A stretch of 7,246 nucleotides of DNA from an uncultured Lachnospiraceae bacterium (GTDB lineage Bacteria > Bacillota > Clostridia > Lachnospirales > Lachnospiraceae), in contig CACXEL010000048.1 of the NCBI GenBank assembly GCA_902766655.1, positions 1 to 7,246 of the forward strand, in the 5' to 3' direction. This document shows positions 5,409 to 7,246 of this stretch, piece by piece. The translations under genes and the position numbers were made by a program. The first letter of the stretch is position 1. Each line of letters opens with the position of its first letter. Below the pieces are notes generated by a model. It had not been told where the DNA came from and searched no databases. It was given only the letters and a program-made list of their open reading frames with translations.

Positions 5409-7246
5409 AAGCTGGGACGATATTAGCTGAGAGATACGAGATCGTCGGCAGAGTAGGAGCCGGTGGCATGGCGGACGTATACAAGGCCATGGACCATAAG
5501 CTCAATCGTTACGTGGCCGTCAAGGTCATGAAACAGGAGTTTAATGAGGACGGCAACTTTGTCACGAAATTCAGGCGGGAGGCTCAGGCGGCCGCCGGCC
5601 TTGCCAACCCCAACATCGTCAACGTCTACGACGTCGGCGACGACCATGGCAGTAACTATTTCATCGTCATGGAGCTGGTGGAAGGCATCACGCTCAAGGA
5701 ATACATTAGCAAGAAGGGCAAGCTTTCGGTGCGGGAGGCCACCAGCATCGCCATCCAGGTCTGCATGGGTCTGGCCAGCGCGCATGCCCAGGGCATCACG
5801 CACAGGGACGTAAAGCCCCAGAATATCATCATCTCCACGGACGGCAAGGTCAAGGTGACGGACTTCGGTATCGCGAGAGCCGCTTCCTCCAACACCATCA
5901 GCGCCAATGCCATGGGCTCGGTCCATTACAGCTCCCCGGAGCAGGTCAGAGGCGTCACCACGGACTATCGTTCAGATATCTACTCTCTGGGTATCACCCT
6001 CTACGAGATGGTGACCGGCAGGGTTCCCTTTGACGGGGAGACAACGGTGGCCATCGCCATCAAGCATCTCCAGGATGAGATGGTGCCGCCCTCCAAGTAC
6101 GCTGCCGACCTGCCCTATTCGCTGGAGCAGATCATCTATAAATGTACCCAGAAGAATCCGGACAGACGGTATCAGTCCATGAATGAGGTCATCGCCGATC
6201 TCAAGCATTCGCTGATGGATCCCTCCGGACATTTCGTGACCCTTTCGAACCTCGCCGATCACTCCTCCACGGCCACCTACACGGAGACGCAGCGGAAGGT
6301 CATTCAGAAGGCGGCGGAGACCGGCGACGCCGGCAGAAAGACCTACACCTCCACCAGCTCCGTTCAGCAGGAGCGGATCCGCGATGAGGAGAATGAAGAC
6401 AATTATTATGGGGATGAGGAGGAAGGAGACCTTACCAGCAAGCTGGAGAAGGCTATGACCATCGGCGGCTTTATCGTCGGCGCTCTCATCATCATTGTCC
6501 TCATTTACTTCATCGCCAGGGCCGCCAACATCTTCGACCTGACCCGCCAGTCCGGCTCTTCCTCCACGACCACCGAGACGACCGACAGTCAGACCGGGAA
6601 CACGGAGAGCGGGGAGAACGGCCAGGCAGGTACCCAGCCGACCCAGGCAGCCTCCCAGGGTGGAGCAGCCAGCGCAGAGACAGTCAAAGTACCGTCCATC
6701 GTCGGCCTGACTGAGGAGACGGCGCAGGCAAGGGCCAGCGAGCGCCATCTGGGCATCAAGTATAACGGCGAGGAGGCCTCCGACGACTATCCGGAGGGCA
6801 CGATCATCCGCCAGGATCCGGCTGCCGATTCGGACGTCGCGGTCAATACCACCATCAATTACTGGAGGAGCAGCGGAAGCGCTTCGGCCATGGTGCCGGA
6901 CGTCTCCAACTGCTCCCTCAGTAAAGCAGAGGCGGCTCTCACGGCAGCCGGTTTCACCAATATAACCACCGTCCAGGCATACAGCAATACTGTCGGAATC
7001 GGCAACGTCATTGCCACCGTGCCCGGCGCGGGCGAGAGCGTGAACCCGGCAGAGACGGAGATCTCCATCACCGTCAGCATCGGTCCGGAATCGCCTGAGG
7101 ACGTGACCGTTCAGTCCTACGGCGGTCTCTCCAGGACCCTGGCCGTCAAGCTCTGCGAGGATGCAGGTCTTGTGGTCCGTCTGGTAGAAGGCACTTCTGA
7201 CCGCGTTGGCGCCGATGAGGTCTGCGGACAGAGCATTACCAGCGGC
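5402..7246 (+). CDS. prkC: Membrane Ser/Thr protein kinase with PASTA repeats (PrkC/Stk1 type), 3' truncated by window
   Basis: The frame is open for 615 codons from the ATG at 5402 to the last base, with no stop. The N-terminal cytosolic Hanks-type kinase domain spans about residues 12-272. It has glycine loop GAGGMADV (19-26), VAVK lysine K41, and C-helix glutamate E60. The catalytic loop HRDVKPQN has base D136, and DFG has metal ligand D154. The activation loop has candidate autophosphorylation sites T165 and S167, followed by GSVHYSSPEQ. A Ser/Thr-rich then acidic juxtamembrane stretch (about 285-350) follows. One transmembrane helix lies at about 352-372 (GGFIVGALIIIVLIYFIA). A low-complexity Ser/Thr/Gln/Gly outer linker (about 379-427) leads to PASTA repeats beginning at V428, V498 and V568. 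The third is cut by the window end. PASTA domains bind muropeptides or lipid II in relatives, so the kinase probably senses wall synthesis, growth or germination signals. The 7-nt overlap with prpC and the GAGGAGG site fix the start. Confidence 0.97.
   Translation, partial: MLKAGTILAERYEIVGRVGAGGMADVYKAMDHKLNRYVAVKVMKQEFNEDGNFVTKFRREAQAAAGLANPNIVNVYDVGDDHGSNYFIVMELVEGITLKEYISKKGKLSVREATSIAIQVCMGLASAHAQGITHRDVKPQNIIISTDGKVKVTDFGIARAASSNTISANAMGSVHYSSPEQVRGVTTDYRSDIYSLGITLYEMVTGRVPFDGETTVAIAIKHLQDEMVPPSKYAADLPYSLEQIIYKCTQKNPDRRYQSMNEVIADLKHSLMDPSGHFVTLSNLADHSSTATYTETQRKVIQKAAETGDAGRKTYTSTSSVQQERIRDEENEDNYYGDEEEGDLTSKLEKAMTIGGFIVGALIIIVLIYFIARAANIFDLTRQSGSSSTTTETTDSQTGNTESGENGQAGTQPTQAASQGGAASAETVKVPSIVGLTEETAQARASERHLGIKYNGEEASDDYPEGTIIRQDPAADSDVAVNTTINYWRSSGSASAMVPDVSNCSLSKAEAALTAAGFTNITTVQAYSNTVGIGNVIATVPGAGESVNPAETEISITVSIGPESPEDVTVQSYGGLSRTLAVKLCEDAGLVVRLVEGTSDRVGADEVCGQSITSG

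Noticed and set aside
5972..6748. A 258-codon open frame on the minus strand opposite the kinase gene
   Set aside because: It is the mirror of the kinase frame. Its Gly/Leu-rich composition follows from the complement of kinase codons, and no domain or ribosome-binding site supports it.
1..7246. Mobile elements, CRISPR arrays, tRNA/rRNA genes, riboswitches or a novel defence system
   Set aside because: Seven conserved housekeeping genes fill almost the whole window. No repeat array, inverted terminal repeats, integrase or transposase, or structured-RNA signature was seen.

Overview
The window is a compact stretch of bacterial core genome with every gene on the + strand. The gene order is priA (3' part), def, fmt, rsmB, rlmN, prpC and prkC (5' part). 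This is the well-known Firmicutes housekeeping cluster that in Bacillus continues with rsgA/cpgA and rpe. The proteins look clostridial, and the kinase most resembles what I remember of Lachnospiraceae PrkC/Stk1. Base composition is G+C-rich for that group, near 60% by eye. The best guess is therefore a high-GC, Lachnospiraceae-like clostridium; the genus cannot be named from this sequence.

Layout: 1-729 is the C-terminal third of the replication-restart helicase PriA, with its 5' end outside the window. A 76-nt spacer (730-805) holds GC-rich inverted repeats but no terminator U-tract. Def (806-1291) and fmt (1295-2227) make the enzymes that remove and add the N-formyl group on initiator methionine. 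rsmB (2270-3619) and rlmN (3616-4668) encode rRNA methyltransferases for 16S m5C967 and 23S m2A2503 (E. coli numbering). prpC (4665-5408) and prkC (5402 to the window end) encode a PP2C phosphatase and its partner PASTA-domain membrane Ser/Thr kinase. The kinase is open for 615 codons to the last base and is cut inside its third PASTA repeat.

How the genes work together: all junctions from def onward are tight (3 nt, 42 nt, 4-nt overlap, 4-nt overlap, 7-nt overlap), which suggests one transcription unit with translational coupling. The set links ribosome and initiator-tRNA maturation to a cell-envelope-sensing phosphorylation switch. The least ordinary region is the rlmN/prpC junction. There the local G+C falls to 22% over 50 nt, codon choice switches to A/T-ending codons, a TTGAAA/TACTAT promoter-like pair appears, and prpC starts without a Shine-Dalgarno.

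No RNA gene, mobile element, CRISPR array or phage feature was seen. I found no convincing new biological system; the findings are fine-scale regulatory and architectural observations.
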